NCBI GenBank assembly: GCA_032716605.1
Contig: CM064501.1
Location: forward strand, 19,510,687 to 19,574,686
DNA: 64,000 bases
Origin: Paralithodes platypus
Taxonomy: Eukaryota; Arthropoda; Malacostraca; Decapoda; Lithodidae
Reading direction: 5' to 3'
A model generated the notes under the pieces. That model did not search any database. It was not told the origin of the DNA and was given only the letters and a program-made list of their open reading frames with translations. Position 1 is the stretch's first letter. Each line of letters opens with the position of its first letter. A program made the position numbers and the translations under genes. Positions 33,607 through 46,408 of the stretch are shown piece by piece.

Positions 33607-34167
33607 GATATCTAAGACTGGAGGGGGACATTCGTAATCATATCATAACTCTAGAAAAGCAGATAATAAAAACAACCACATAGTATTCTTACTTTTGAAA
33701 AATGTATTTAATACGGCGTAGGCCGGAAATATACAAGAAAAAGGGGTTCAGGCAGGTGCGTGCTTCAAAGAAGCCTGCCCGACAAAAATGGGTAACCCTG
33801 AAGATTCTGAACACAGATCTGTAGTTACAAAAGGCACCCCACTCAACGAGTGGTGACAAAAATAATAAGTTATAAGTTTATATGTGCACATCATAAACCC
33901 CAAAATACATGTGGAGATCAATTGCAAATGAACTCCATTGAACTAATATTACATTGCTTTCGCAGCTAAAACTACTATAACAACACCGTTGTTTTGTACT
34001 AAACCTTGTACTAGCACAATTTCTCGCAGAGAAATTTTCATATCACATTTTAACCTTAAATTGTATCACAGCTCTCATACTCCGGCGGGGTCTAGGGTGT
34101 CCTATGTCAACTGACTGCACCCCCCCCCCCCTTCCGTGAAAGTAAACATAAGTGACTGCAGGGCCAC
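33607..34167 (-). other. 3' region of D with hairpins
   Basis: A2-type rather than B/C-type sequence. It has a C run (about 34120) inside the GGGTCTAGG/CCTAGACCC stem, and a hairpin with sense arms CGGGCAGG and CCTGCCTG, where a G-U pair replaces one A-U. Confidence 0.6.
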
Positions 34168-36102
34168 CTAGACCCTCTGCCTTAAAGCTATACATGGTAA
34201 GGAAGGTTTGTCTAGAGCAACTGACAAGTATCTAGAGAGAAACGTATGATTAGACGCCCACAACTGTGTGGACGCAATATCTTCAACTGAAAAGTTTTTC
34301 AGGAAACGTAAAGAGGCCGCCCACTTGCGTAAATCGTGGGCCCTACCCACAACGCCGGGATTACTCTCTTTAATGACTTCTACCAGAAGAGAGGCTAATC
34401 GCCGTTTAAGTAAGCGTTTACCCGTACTCGCTACCCATAAAGCACCTTGGGGGTTTTGAGGAGCTATTCTCAAATATTTGGTTAGAGCTTGCACTGGACA
34501 TAAATTATGATGCACTTTTCCCCTTTTTAACGCCGGCACCGTGAACTCAGAAAACACGTGTGCACTATGCTCATTCTTGGCTACAAACGCCGGGGAGGGT
34601 GCAATGGAAATTGAATCATTAAGTCTACCAAACCTAAGACAATTAGGTGTGTTGCTCATCGCCGCCAGCTCAGACACTCTGTTTCCGGTGGCCAAAGCCA
34701 AAAGGAAAACTGCCTTCTTTAAGATTAAAGCAAAGTCTGCAGTATTTTGATACAGACGAGAATGAAGTAAAGACAAAGCTTTGTCCAGAGACCAAGTAGG
34801 CATGAGCTGACGGGGAGGTGGGCGGAGTTTAAAACACGCTCTCATAAATCCTGTTTCCTCCGCCACCGGTATGGATAGACCTGTAAGGTCGAAAAAGGGC
34901 ACTCTAATCGCAGTTAGGTGATTCTTCAAAGTTACCACAGATAAACGTTTCTGCTCAAACAGATAGTTCAAGTAATTAAAAACCAATGCCACTGAGGGTA
35001 CAGTTTGTTCCGTTCTAACAATCCAAGAAGTAAAAGCTTTCCAATGTGATTGATATTGTCGCTTAGTAGACTGAGTATATTGATTGAGCACTTTATTGGT
35101 CACATCCCTATCGTATGGTGCTAGCCACTTGGCCTCCTGAATGTCCATAATGCAAAAGTCAGCGAGGTCGCTAGGTTGCCAATCGTGTCTAAGTGGAAGT
35201 ACCCGACCGGGAGCGATACCGGGTCCGGGCACCACATTATTAATTGCTGGTACCACACCTGCACCGGCCACAGGGGCGCGATTAGCGAGACTAAGCCTCG
35301 ATAAACTCGTAGTTTGTTCACTACGTGGCACATTAGTGACGCATCTGGCGGCGGAAACAGATAGATGGAGCTCCATCTGTTCCAGTCTGTCACTAGGGCG
35401 TCTGGCCCCCCTGCCGGCGTTATCGCCCGGCGGGTGAGGTATAGAGGGAGCTTGTGAGTCTCCTCGGACGCAAAAAGATCCACTTGTGGATGGGAGAGCT
35501 CCGCAATCATTAGGTCGAAAATGGGTTGCTTGAGCTCCCATTCTACTGTCGTGCTCTGTCTCCGGGACAGAGCGTCTGCCCAGACGTTCGCTACGCCTGG
35601 GAGATAAGATGCGTGAAGATAAATATCTAGACTGCTGGCTAGAACAAAAATCTCTTCCGACACGAGTTTCAACTTCCTTGACCTCGTTGACCCTTGTTTC
35701 TGAATACAGTGAACTGCATTCAGTGGAAGTAGTGAGAGCTGTTGTGCCTGGCACATTGGAAATTGGGCCTGACACAAGCGGATGGCTAGGTATTTTCGCT
35801 AAAGCAAGGGATGTAGCCAGAGGTCGCACATTCGTCGACATCGCGGGATCTCCCGTATCAGGAGGAGTTTCCGGCGTAGGGCCCAAGAACCTATTAAGTG
35901 CATTCAATAGTAGTCCATCAATCTCTTCCGCCGGTACATACCTAGCCGATGACGAACTCCGTGGAGATTCGACAGTACCCTGAGAGTCGCCTAAAAGGTG
36001 ACTGGACTCTTCAACCTCCATCTCTGAGACCAGAGATCGTTGTTCTTCATCCGTTAAGTCTGGCTTATCATGGGCAGATCCCGCCGAAGCCGGGACCTCC
36101 AC
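34168..36102 (-). CDS. YR: Gag-fragment/tyrosine recombinase fusion of D, intact 644 codons
   Basis: Residues 1-127 are a gag fragment (MEVPASAGSAHDK ... TALTTST). From residue 128 (junction near 35721) the frame is the YR frame that overlaps RNase H in full copies. From about residue 300 the recombinase follows: core-binding region (STKRQYQSHWKAFTS, VVTLKNHLTAIRVPF), arginine box ATGNRVSELAAMS, HDLRKWAASL, and SRYLSVALDK with the presumed nucleophilic tyrosine. It is the only copy here with all YR boxes in one open frame to the normal stop. The join carries a CTG microhomology. The product would bind and recombine element ends; whether the gag part matters is unknown. Confidence 0.85.
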   Translation of the reverse strand: MEVPASAGSAHDKPDLTDEEQRSLVSEMEVEESSHLLGDSQGTVESPRSSSSARYVPAEEIDGLLLNALNRFLGPTPETPPDTGDPAMSTNVRPLATSLALAKIPSHPLVSGPISNVPGTTALTTSTECSSLYSETRVNEVKEVETRVGRDFCSSQQSRYLSSRILSPRRSERLGRRSVPETEHDSRMGAQATHFRPNDCGALPSTSGSFCVRGDSQAPSIPHPPGDNAGRGARRPSDRLEQMELHLSVSAARCVTNVPRSEQTTSLSRLSLANRAPVAGAGVVPAINNVVPGPGIAPGRVLPLRHDWQPSDLADFCIMDIQEAKWLAPYDRDVTNKVLNQYTQSTKRQYQSHWKAFTSWIVRTEQTVPSVALVFNYLNYLFEQKRLSVVTLKNHLTAIRVPFFDLTGLSIPVAEETGFMRACFKLRPPPRQLMPTWSLDKALSLLHSRLYQNTADFALILKKAVFLLALATGNRVSELAAMSNTPNCLRFGRLNDSISIAPSPAFVAKNEHSAHVFSEFTVPALKRGKVHHNLCPVQALTKYLRIAPQNPQGALWVASTGKRLLKRRLASLLVEVIKESNPGVVGRAHDLRKWAASLRFLKNFSVEDIASTQLWASNHTFLSRYLSVALDKPSLPCIALRQRV

Positions 36103-36310
36103 ATGTTGCCATGTTAAAACTGGGGTAGAAGATGGTACATCGGCATCCCGTGGACGTCAGCACTAGTTGAGTCACAAAGGGATGTGTTCTGTCCTGCCAG
36201 GACTGTGAGTATCGCCATACACCTTGGCTGTGGCTGTCCCTCGCTTGCGAGCTCGGTATACTCTCTAAAAGAGAGCCCTGTAAAGGTTTATGATAATTAA
36301 AAGCTCCCAT
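36103..36310 (-). pseudogene. 5' gag remnant of D
   Basis: It starts MGAFNYHKP and includes GVWRYSQSWQDRTHP. It is then out of frame with the fusion ORF by the same shift seen in C, so the fusion must start at the internal ATG at 36102 or use another route. Confidence 0.6.
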
Positions 36311-36505
36311 AGCTCATTAACACATTGAAAGCAGAGCTGGTGAGCAAAATCATAAAGTATACTAATTAATTTAATTTATATTTATTTGTATTAAAATAAA
36401 TTACTATAAATAAACACAATATTATCCTAATATAATCATAGAAAATATATATGGTTATTATTATTCAGTGATTAAATTATTTCATTAACAAATGAAATAA
36501 TATAT
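36311..36505 (-). other. AT-rich tract of D
   Basis: Counterpart of 916-1141; gene-free. Donor-like CAG|GTATCC in sense orientation. Confidence 0.45.
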
Positions 36506-39500
36506 AGGGATACCTGATCTTAACGGCGTTGAACATACAGCAATGAGAGGTTCAAGTGCCGACATGGCAGAGACTGGGGGAAAACTACCCCGCCCCCGGG
36601 AACTACCTGGTCACCTGGTGCAACACCGGTACTCCGCCCTGGAAAGAGAATTTTCCGGGGATTTATGCTCATAGGGTTACACCCAAAAAATGGTACAAAA
36701 TATGTGTCACAAGACCGCCGGTCAACGAACCGTAGCACTCCACCACTACTTTTCGTTTTCCTTTAGTTTCATATTAAAGATTTCAGGATATATTTACCTG
36801 TCCAGAAGATTTTTAAGCATATCTTTTGAATCCTCATAAAGATGAAGTATATCTTTATTAAAGATGAAGTCTTTCAAGTATCCTTTACACTTGAAACATT
36901 AGTAAGATTCCGGCATCTTTTTATCCCATAAAAAGTCTAAGCCTATCCTAATCTCTAATCCGGCTTCTCCCAGAAGCCCTCATAGATCGCCGTCTTGAAG
37001 GCCGTGATACCCTATTGTATCAATCAATTGTTTGGCAAATGATCGCGAATTGCTAATCAGTTAATATAACCACCCGAAGGTATAACCGCCGGGTTTTATA
37101 TGCAATGTCAAACCAATTGTACCTGCCCCAGACCTTTTTTGTAAAAAGGTCGCCGGGAGAGAAAGACTAAACAAACAAACAACATTGTTCCAATTGTTTA
37201 TTAAGGATTTCAGCATATCTTTTACCTGTTCGAAAGAATTAAGCATATCTTCTGAATCCTCATTAAAGATGAAGTCCTTCAAGTATCCCTTTACACTTGA
37301 AACACTAGTAAGATTCAGGCATCTTTTTATCCCATAAAAAGTCTAAGCCTATCTTAATCTCTAATCCGGCTTCTGCCAGAAGCCCTCATAGATCGCCGTC
37401 TTGACGGCCGTGATACCCTATTGTATCAATCAATTGTTTGGCAAATTATCGCGAATCGCAAATTCGTTAATATAACCACCCGAAGGTACAACCGCCGGGT
37501 TTTATATGCAATGTCAAACCACTTATACCTGCCCCAGACCTCTTTGTAAAAAAGGTCGCCGGGAGGGAAAGACCAAACAAATAACTGTGTGGAGCCCCCC
37601 TCACCGGGAATAACACAGGAAGCCTGATCCCAGGCTTGACCACAGAAAACGCAGTTTCTGATGAGCCCTCAAGCGACCAAACTCGTCGGGGTAACTTACC
37701 TATTTTAGCCATCCTGACTAAAACTCGGTAACCAAAAACGGTGTTCTCGGAGCAACGAGAAAAAACGCCGGAAAGGTAACCCACACCAAACGAGACATAA
37801 CAGGAGGGCGTAATGCATAAAGCAATGAATAACACAGGAAGCCTGATCCCTAACTCGACCACAGAAAAACGCAGTTTCTGATGAGCCCTCAAGCGACCAA
37901 ACTCGTCGGGGTAACTTACCTATTTTAGCCATCCTGACTAAAACTCGGTAAACCAAAACGGTGTTCTCGGAGCAACGAGAAAAACGCCGGAAAGGTAACC
38001 CCCACCAAACGAGACATTTTAACACATTTTATACAAAGTGTGTGCGCAAAAATAGGGATACCTGAACAGGAGGGCGTAATGCATACAGCAAAAACCGGGG
38101 CAAAGGTAGCCATGACAGAGACTGGAGGGAAACTACTCCAGGTTCTGCATAGACCCGCCGGGACCCAGCTCTGGAAAATTTAAAATTTCCAGGAATTAAT
38201 GCTCATAAGGTTAACCCCCTCATGTTCGCACACAGGTGTTAAATAACCCGCCGGGTAACGAGACGTAATACTCAACGACCACAGCTCGCCACGCGGTGGG
38301 GTTTCCTAAGTAAAAGATTTCAGAATATCTTAATTTGTCCAAAAGATTTATGAATACCCTCTGACATAATATATAAAGACCATCATGGCGTTTATAAGTG
38401 ATTAAGTCTTTCCGGTGGTGTTTGTTTCCATATTAAATATTGGAAAAAACCCCCTAAAAAAGACGCCGGCCCCCGAATTATCTCGTAGATAAAAAAAAAA
38501 AAAATGGGAAGCCTGACAAATATACGAGATCTAACTTCTGCCGAAGTATCTTTTAGATCGCCGTATGTTGAAGGCGGCGATACAAAACGTATCCCTCAAA
38601 TGTCTGGTTAACTAACTGAATTGTAAATTCGTTATTCTCATCCGTGCAAGAAACACCCGCCGGGTGTGAATAATAGTTTAAAAAACGTTAACCCCAAATG
38701 TGCCCTAAAGCGCCGTATGTTGAAGGAGGCGATACACAAAGCATCCCTCAATTGACTGGTCAACTAAACTGAATTTTGCAAATTCGGTCATCCCAACCTT
38801 CCAGGTTGCACCCACCGGGTGAATAAAGTTTAAAAGTTAACCCCAATTGTTCCTATCCCCACTTCTTTGAAACAGATCGCCGGGGAGGAAATACAACTAC
38901 AGCATAGTTTTATATTGGCTTTGCAAAACCGAAAAAACTACAAACAACACGTGTCCGTATGAACACTGTTAGATGGGTACAGCCAACCCGCCGAGAATCA
39001 TAAGGAGCCTGCAACAGGCACCCCAGAGACGCCGTCCTGGGGAGCCACAGACACCCACTCGCCGGGGAAACAAGCCTGTTTTAAACCACGCGTGGCCAAA
39101 ACTCGGCAACCAGCCGGGTTTTTTCATGGTGTAACCGAGAAAAACTCGCCGGAAATAACCCACCCCGTCCAGATACCATCTGAACGCAACACAGGACCGA
39201 GGCGTAGCCAAAACACAACTAACGCCGGGCCCAACATAGTCCGTGGAATTAGCCAATACACAACTAACCCAGGACACATAAATAGTCCGTGGAATTAGCC
39301 AATACACAACTAAACCAGGATACACATGACACAGTAGTACATATTTAGAAAATAAATCAATAACACTTGTATATGTGATAAAGCTACGAGAGGCTGGCTA
39401 GGCCTAGCAGACGGATAACAGTAACATGTCGGAATATAAACAAAAAGCACTGAATTATATCACAACAGGAACCACCGCCAACACACCACTGTAGCAAACA

Positions 39501-39907
39501 CTTCCGGCAAAGGGAAGAACTGACTCGGGACCCAGAAAAAACTTCACTAAGTGAAGAAAAATACGCTGGGAACGACAGCAAAAATACGCTACCTCATCAG
39601 AAAGATAAAAGGAAGCAATAACGCGTAATGAAAGCCGCCTGCATCACAAAGCTAGCTTAACTGTGAAAAAATTCACCTGTCCACAACAGGACCACGAGGG
39701 TACATCCGAAATAGATGCCCCAAACATACGACCCAAAATACACTGCACTGCGGGCAACCAGCCCAGGACACTCCTGCTACGCATATCCTAACCTTACTCG
39801 ATACATCCCGGAGTAAACCAATGAGAAAAAACTCACTAGGGACGCAACAAATGCGGAACCCGCGGAGCGTGGGGAGACAGGTCCGGGCAGGCTGAGCGCA
39901 GAGCAGA
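36506..39907 (-). repeat. Leader units of D
   Basis: About 3.4 kb of leader with TATAAAA/CCCGGCGG segments (for example the plus-strand GGGTTTTATATG at about 37092 and 37498) and a gag-start ORF of 62 codons (38113-37925). A shortened form of the 119-codon ORF has an internal deletion (near 37580). The TAGGCCTAG region is near 39400. Confidence 0.7.
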
Positions 39908-40217
39908 GAAGGAGGAATGACGCCTGAATCAGCGTCTGGTCAGAAATCCACACAAGTACATCCACGATATGATGGAAAGCTTATTGGATAGTTATTCTTA
40001 TTTTCTTTTTGTTTTTATTTTTTACGAAGTTTTTTCGTAGTGAGAACCCAATTCATAATGACTGAAGCCATGAGTGAGGTCGCGTGCGCTCATGATGAAG
40101 GCTCCTCAGTTTTTAAATGCTCTGCGCGGTAGATTCAAACTACGGCGGATTAGTGTTTGAAGAGGATGCCTTATGTAATAGGCATGTTCGTCAATGATGG
40201 AGGGGCCACTAATAAAT
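39908..40217 (-). repeat. Left inverted terminal repeat of D
   Basis: Inverted relative to 33078-33426. Ends CTAATAAAT. Confidence 0.9.
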
Positions 40218-41822
40218 TATACATTACAGGAGGGCGTAATGCATAAAGCAATGAATAGCACAGGAAGCCTGCTCCCAGGCTCGACCACAGAAAACACAGT
40301 TTCTTATGAGCCCTCAAGCGACCAAACTCGTCGGGGTAACTTACCTATTTTGAGCCATCCTGACTAAAACTCGGTAAACAAAAACGGTGTTCTCGGAGCA
40401 ACGAGAAAAAACGCCGGAAAGGTAACCTACACCAAACGAGACATTTTAACACATTTCATACAAAGGGTGTGCGCAAAAATAGGGATACCTGAACAGGAGG
40501 GCGTAATGCATAAAGCAAAAACCGGGGCAAAGGTAGCCATGACAGAGACTGGTGGGATAATTACTCCAGGTTCTGCTTAGACCCGCCGGGACCCAGCTCT
40601 GGAAAAAAAAAAAAAAAAAAAAAAAATCCAGGAATTAATGCTCATAAGGTTAACCTAAACATGTTCGCACACAAGTGTTAAATAACCCGCCGGGTAACGA
40701 GACGTAATACTCAACGACGACAGCTCGCTACGCGGTGGGGTTTCCTAAGTAAAAGATTTCAGAATATCTTAATTTGTCCAAAAGATTTATGAATACCCTC
40801 TGACATAATATATAAAGACCAGCATGGCGTTTATAACTGATGAAGTCTTTCCGGTGGTGTTTGTTTCAAGATTCAATTTTGGAAAAAAAAAACTAAAAAA
40901 GGCGCCGGCCCCCGAATTATCTCGTAGATCAAAAACTGGGAAGCCTGACAAATATACGAGATCTAACTTCTCCCGAAGTATCTTGTTAGATCGCCGTATG
41001 TTGAAGGCGGCGATACAAAACGTATCCCTCAATTGTCTGGTTAACTAACTGAATCGTAAATTCGTTATTCCCATCCCTCCAAGGAGCACCCGCCGGGTGT
41101 GAATATTATTTTTTTTTTTAAACGTTAACCCCAATTGTGCCCTAAAGCGCCGTATGTTGAAGGAGGCGATACACAATGCATCCCTCAATTGTCTGGTCAA
41201 CTAAACTGAATTTTGCAAATTCGGGCATCCCACCCTTCCAGGTTGCACCCGCCGGGTGATTTAAAGTTTAAAAGTTAACCCCAAATGTTCCTAACCCCAC
41301 TTCTTTGTAAAAGATCGCCAGGGAGGAAATACAAAGATCGCGGATTGCAAATCAGTCAATAGAACCACCCAAAGGTACAACCGCCGGGTTTTATATGCAA
41401 TGTCAAACCAATTGTACCTGCCCCAGACCTCTTTGTAAAAAGGTCGCCGGGAGGGAAAGACTAAACAAACAAACGGCATTGTTTCAATCGCTTATTAAAG
41501 ATTTCAGCATATCTTTTATCTGTCCAAAAGAATTAAGCATAACTTCTTAATCCTCATAAAGATGAAGCATATCTTTATTAAAGATGAAGTCTTTCAAGTA
41601 ACCCTTTACACTTGAAACACTAGTAAGATTCAGGCATCTTTTTATCCCATAAAAAGTCTAAGCCTATCTTAATCTCTAATCCGGCTTCTCCCAGAAGCCC
41701 TCATAGATCGCCGTCTTGAAGGCCGTGATACCCTATTGTATCAATCAATTGTTTGGCAAATTATCTCTAATCGCAAATCCGTTAATATAACCACCCGAAG
41801 GTACAACCGCCGGGTTTTATAT

Positions 41823-41954
41823 ACAAGGACCCCAATGGAAATACGCCTAACGGCCTTATTGGGCTATCCTTAGTTGGAATTATGCAAGGCTGGTACATGT
41901 CATATTTATAACATACTATGTGGTACCAACTCTGTAAATTGCTAACTGAATAAA

Positions 41955-41992
<38 letters not shown>
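41823..41992 (-). repeat. Short retroelement tail with (ATT)n, copy 2
   Basis: Same insert at the same leader position as 32551-32722, with (ATT)n at 41955-41992. It was therefore copied together with its leader unit. Confidence 0.65.
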
Positions 41993-41996
<4 letters not shown>

Positions 41997-43855
41997 CAAA
42001 CCAATTATACCTGCCCCAGACCTCTTTGTAACAAGGTCGCCGGGAGGTAAACACCAAACAAACAGACAGCATTGTTTCAATGGCTTTGAAATGCAGAGAA
42101 AACCAAGGCCAACAGGTGTCAGCCTGATCACCTAGAAAACTGAGTGGAGCCCCCCTCGACGGGAATAACTCAGGAAGCCTGATCCCAGGCTCGACCATAG
42201 AAAACGCAGTTTCTGATGAGCCCTCAAGCGACCAAACTCGTCGGGGTAACTTACCTATTTTAGCCATCCTGACTAAAACTCGGTAAACAAAAACGGTGTT
42301 CTCGGAGCAACGAGAAAAACGCTGGAAAGGTAACCCACACTAAACTATACATTACAGGAGGGCGTAATGCATAAAGCAATGAATAACACAGGAAGCCTGC
42401 TCCCAGGCTCGACCACAGAAAACACAGTTTCTTATGAGCCCTCAAGCGACCAAACTCGTCGGGGTAACTTACCTATTTTGAGCCACCCTGACTAAAACTC
42501 GGTAAACAAAAACGGTGTTCTCGGAGCAACGAGAAAAAACGCCGGAAAGGTAACCTACACTAAACGAGACATTTTAACACATTTCATACAAAGGGTGTGC
42601 GCAAAAATAGGGATACCTGAACAGGAGGGCGTAATGCATAAAGCAAAAACCGGGGCAAAGGTAGCCATGACAGAGACTGGTGGGATAATTACTCCAGGTT
42701 CTGCATAGACCCGCCGGGACCCAGCTCTGGAAAAAAAGAAAATTTCCAGGAATTAATGCTCATAAGGTTAACCCAAACATGTTCGCACACAAGTGTTAAA
42801 TAACCCGCCGGGTAACGAGACGTAATACTCAACGACTACAGCTCGCTACGCGGTGGGGTTTCCTAAGTAAAAGATTTCCGAATATCTTTATTTGTCCAAA
42901 AGATTTATGAATAACCTCTGACATAATATATAAAGACCAGCCTGGCGTTTATAACTGATTAAGTCTTTCCGGTGGTGTTTGTTTCAAGATTCAATTTTGG
43001 AAGAAAAAAAAACTAAAAAAGATGCCGGCCCCCGAATTATCTCGTAGATCAAAAACTGGGAAGCCTGACAAATATACGAGATCTAACTTCTCCCGAAGTA
43101 TCTTTTTAGATCGCCGTATGTTGAAGGCGGCGATACAAAACGTATCCCTCAATTGTCTGGTTAACTAACTGAATTGTAAATTCGTTATTCCCACCCTTCC
43201 AGGGAGCACCCGCCGGGTGTGAATATTAGTTTAAAAAACGTTAACCCCAATTGTGCCTTAAATTGCCGTATGTTGAAGGAGGCGATACACAATGCATCCC
43301 TCAATTGTCTGGTCAACTAAACTGAATTTTGAAAATTCGGGCATCCCACCCTTCCAGGTTGTACCCGCCGGGTGATTTAAGTTTAAAAGTTAACCCCAAA
43401 TGTTCCTAACCCCACTTCTTTGTAAAAGATCGCCGGGGAGGAAATACAAAGATCGCGGATTGCAAATCAGTCAATAGAACCACCCAAAGGTACAACCGCC
43501 GGGTTTTATAGGCAATGTCAAACCAATTGTACCTGCCCCAGACCTCTTTGTAAAAAGGTCGCCGGGAGGGAAAGACTAAACAAACAAACGGCATTGTTTC
43601 AATGGCTTATTAAAGATTTCAGCATATCTTTCACCTGTCCAAAAGAATTAAGAATAACTTCTTAATCCTCATAAAGATGAAGCATATCTTTATTAAAGAT
43701 GAAGTCTTTCAAGTATCCCTTTACACTTGAGACACTAGTAAGATTCAGGCATCTTTTTATCCCATAAAAAGTCTAAGCCTATCTTAATCTCTAATCCGGC
43801 TTCTCCCAGAAGCCCTCATAGATCGCCGTCTTGAAGGCCGTGATACCCTATTGTA

Positions 43856-44215
43856 TCAATCAATTGTTTGGCAAATTAACTCGAATCGCAAATCCGTTAA
43901 TATAACCACCCGAAGGTACAACCGCCGGGTTTTATATGCAATGTCAAACCAATTATACCTGCCCCAGACCTCTTTGTAAAAAGGTCGCCGGGAGGTAAAG
44001 ACCAAACAAACAGACAGCATTGTTTCAATGGCTTTGAAAAGCAGAGAAAACCAAGTCCAACAGGTGTCAGCCTGATCACCTAGAAAACTGTGTGGAGCCC
44101 CCCTCGACGGGAATAAACCAGGAAGCCTGATCCCAGGCTCGACCCTAGAAAACGCAGTTTCTGATGAGCCCTCAAGCGACCAAACTCGGCGGGGTAACTT
44201 ACCTATTTTAGTCAT
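43856..44215 (-). CDS. Conserved 119-codon leader ORF (B copy)
   Basis: Starts MTKIGKLPRRVW, ends LICQTID, the same length as in X and C. The B copies at 42267-41782 and about 33000-32510 have the same start but carry the (ATT)n insert, which adds a run of asparagines. No family recognised. Confidence 0.3.
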   Translation of the reverse strand: MTKIGKLPRRVWSLEGSSETAFSRVEPGIRLPGLFPSRGAPHSFLGDQADTCWTWFSLLFKAIETMLSVCLVFTSRRPFYKEVWGRYNWFDIAYKTRRLYLRVVILTDLRFELICQTID

Positions 44216-46408
44216 CCTGACTAAAACTCGGTAAACAAAAACGGTGTTCTCGGAGCAACGAGAAAAACGCCGGAAAGGTAACCCCCACTAAACTATACAT
44301 TACAGGAGGACGTAATGCATAAAGCAATGAATAACACAGGAAGCCTGATCCCAGGCTCGACCACAGAAAACGCAGTTTCTTATGAACCCTCAAGCGACCA
44401 AACTCGTCGGGGTAACTTACCTATTTTGAGCTATCCTGACTAAAACTCGGTAAACAAAAACGGTGTTCTCGGAGCAACGAGAAAAAACGCTGGAAAGGTA
44501 ACCCACACCAAACGAGACATTTTAACACATTTTATACAAAGGGTGTGCGCAAAAATAGGGATACCTGAACAGGAGGGCGTAATGCATAAAGCAAAAACCG
44601 GGGCAAAGGTAGCCATGACAGAGACTGGTGGGATACTTACTCTAGGTTCTGCATAGACCCGCCGGGACCCAGCTCTGGAAAAAAAGAAAATTTCCAGGAA
44701 TTAATGCTCATAAGGTTAACCCCAACATGTTCGCACACAAGTGTTAAATAACCCGCCGGGTAACGAGACGTAATACTCAACGACTACAGCTCGCTACGCG
44801 GTGGGGTTTCCTAAGTAAAAGATTTCCGAATATCTTAATTTGTCCAAAAGATTTATGAATAACCTCTGACATAATATATAAAGACCAGCCTGGCGTTTAT
44901 AACTGATTAAGTCTTTCCGGTGGTGTTTGTTTCAAGATTCAATTTTGGAAAAAAAAATAAATAAAAAAGATGCCGGCCCCCGAATTATCTCGTAGATCAA
45001 AAACTGGGAAGCCTGACAAATATACGAGATCTAACTTCTCCCGAAGTATCTTTTTAGATCGCCGTATGTTGAAGGCGGCGATACAAAACGTATCCCTCAA
45101 TTGTCTGGTTAACTAACTGAATTGTAAATTCGTTATTCCCACCCTTCCAGGGAGCACCCGCCGGGTGTGAATATTAGTTTAAAAAACGTTAACCCCAATT
45201 GTGCCTTAAATTGCCGTATGTTGAAGGAGGCGATACACAATGCATCCCTCAATTGTCTGGTCAACTAAACTGAATTTTGCAAATTCGGTCATCCAACCCT
45301 ACCAGGTTGCACCCGCCGGGTGATTTAAAGTTTAATAGTTAACCCCAATTGTTCCGAACCCCACATCTTTGTAAAAGATCGCCGGGGAGGAAATACAACA
45401 ACAGCATAATTTTATATTGGCTTTGCAAAACCGAAAAAAATACAAACAACACGTGTCCGTATGAACACTGTTAGATGGGTACAGCCAACCCGCCGAGAAT
45501 CATAAGGAGCCTGCAACAGGCACCCCAGAGACGCCGTCCTGGGGAGCCACAGACACCCACTCGCCGGGGAAACAAGCCTGTTTTTAAACCACGCGTGGCC
45601 AAAACTCGGCAACCAGCCGGGTTTTTTCATGGTGTAACCGAGAAAAACTCGCCGGAAATAACCCACCCCGTCCAGATACCATCTGAACGCAACACAGGAC
45701 CGAGGCGTAGCCAAAACACAACTAACGCCGGGCCCAACATAGTCCGTGGAATTAGCCAATACACAACTAACCCAGGACACATAAATAGTCCGTGGAATTA
45801 GCCAATACACAACTAAACCAGGACACATCACACAGTAGTACATATGTAGAAAATAAATCAATAACACTTGTATATGTGGTAAAGCTACGAGAGGCTGGCT
45901 AGGCCTAGGCAGACGGATAACATTAACATGTCGGAATATAAACAAAAAGCACTGAATTATATCACAACAGGAACCACCGCCAACACACCACTGTAGCAAA
46001 TACTTCCGGCAAAGGGAAGAACTGACTCGGGACCCAGAAAAAACTTCACAAAGTGAAGAAAAATACGCTGGGAACGTCAGCAAATATACGCTACCTCATC
46101 AGAAAGATAAAAGGAAGCAATAACGCGTAATGAAAGCCGCCTGCATCACAAAGCTAGCTAACTGTGAAAAAGTTCACCTGTCCACAACCGGACCACGAGG
46201 GTACATCCGAAATAGATGCCCCAAACACACGACCCAAAATACACTGCACTGCGGGCAACCAGCCCAGGACACTCCTGCTACGCATATCCTAACCATACTC
46301 GATACATCCCGGAGTAAACAAATGAGAAAAAACTCACTAGGGACGCAGCAAATGCGGAACCAGCGGAGCGTGGAGAGACACGTCCGAGCCGGCTGACCGC
46401 AGAGCAGA

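Larger units (their letters stand above)
33078..40217 (-). mobile_element. DIRS-like element D, RT-less with intact gag-YR fusion (7.14 kb)
   Basis: Right terminus at 33078, left terminus at 40217. The flanks CACTAAAC and TATACATT are contiguous at 42345/42346 and at 5582/5583. Both ITRs and the ICR are intact. A single deletion fuses the gag N-terminal part to the YR frame within the RNase H region, removing all of RT. It is inserted in the leader of B. Confidence 0.9.
40218..46408 (-). repeat. Expanded tandem leader of B
   Basis: Units begin at the boundary CATACATTACAGG (about 40221, 42349 and 44292). The unit length is about 1.94 kb, or about 2.13 kb where the retroelement tail is present. 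Each unit has a gag-start copy (ATG near 40543, 42668 and 44619, minus strand), hairpin GATAC-AAAAC-GTATC, ACCCGCCGGGT boxes, GTTAACCCCAATTGT, and a TATAAAA segment. The last part (45400-46408) carries the TAGGCCTAG and GGAATTAGCC repeats next to the ITR. Confidence 0.8.

Noticed and set aside
40218..46408. CRISPR array or satellite
   Set aside because: Units are about 1.9 kb with complex internal order and lie inside a bounded DIRS element; no short repeat-spacer pattern.
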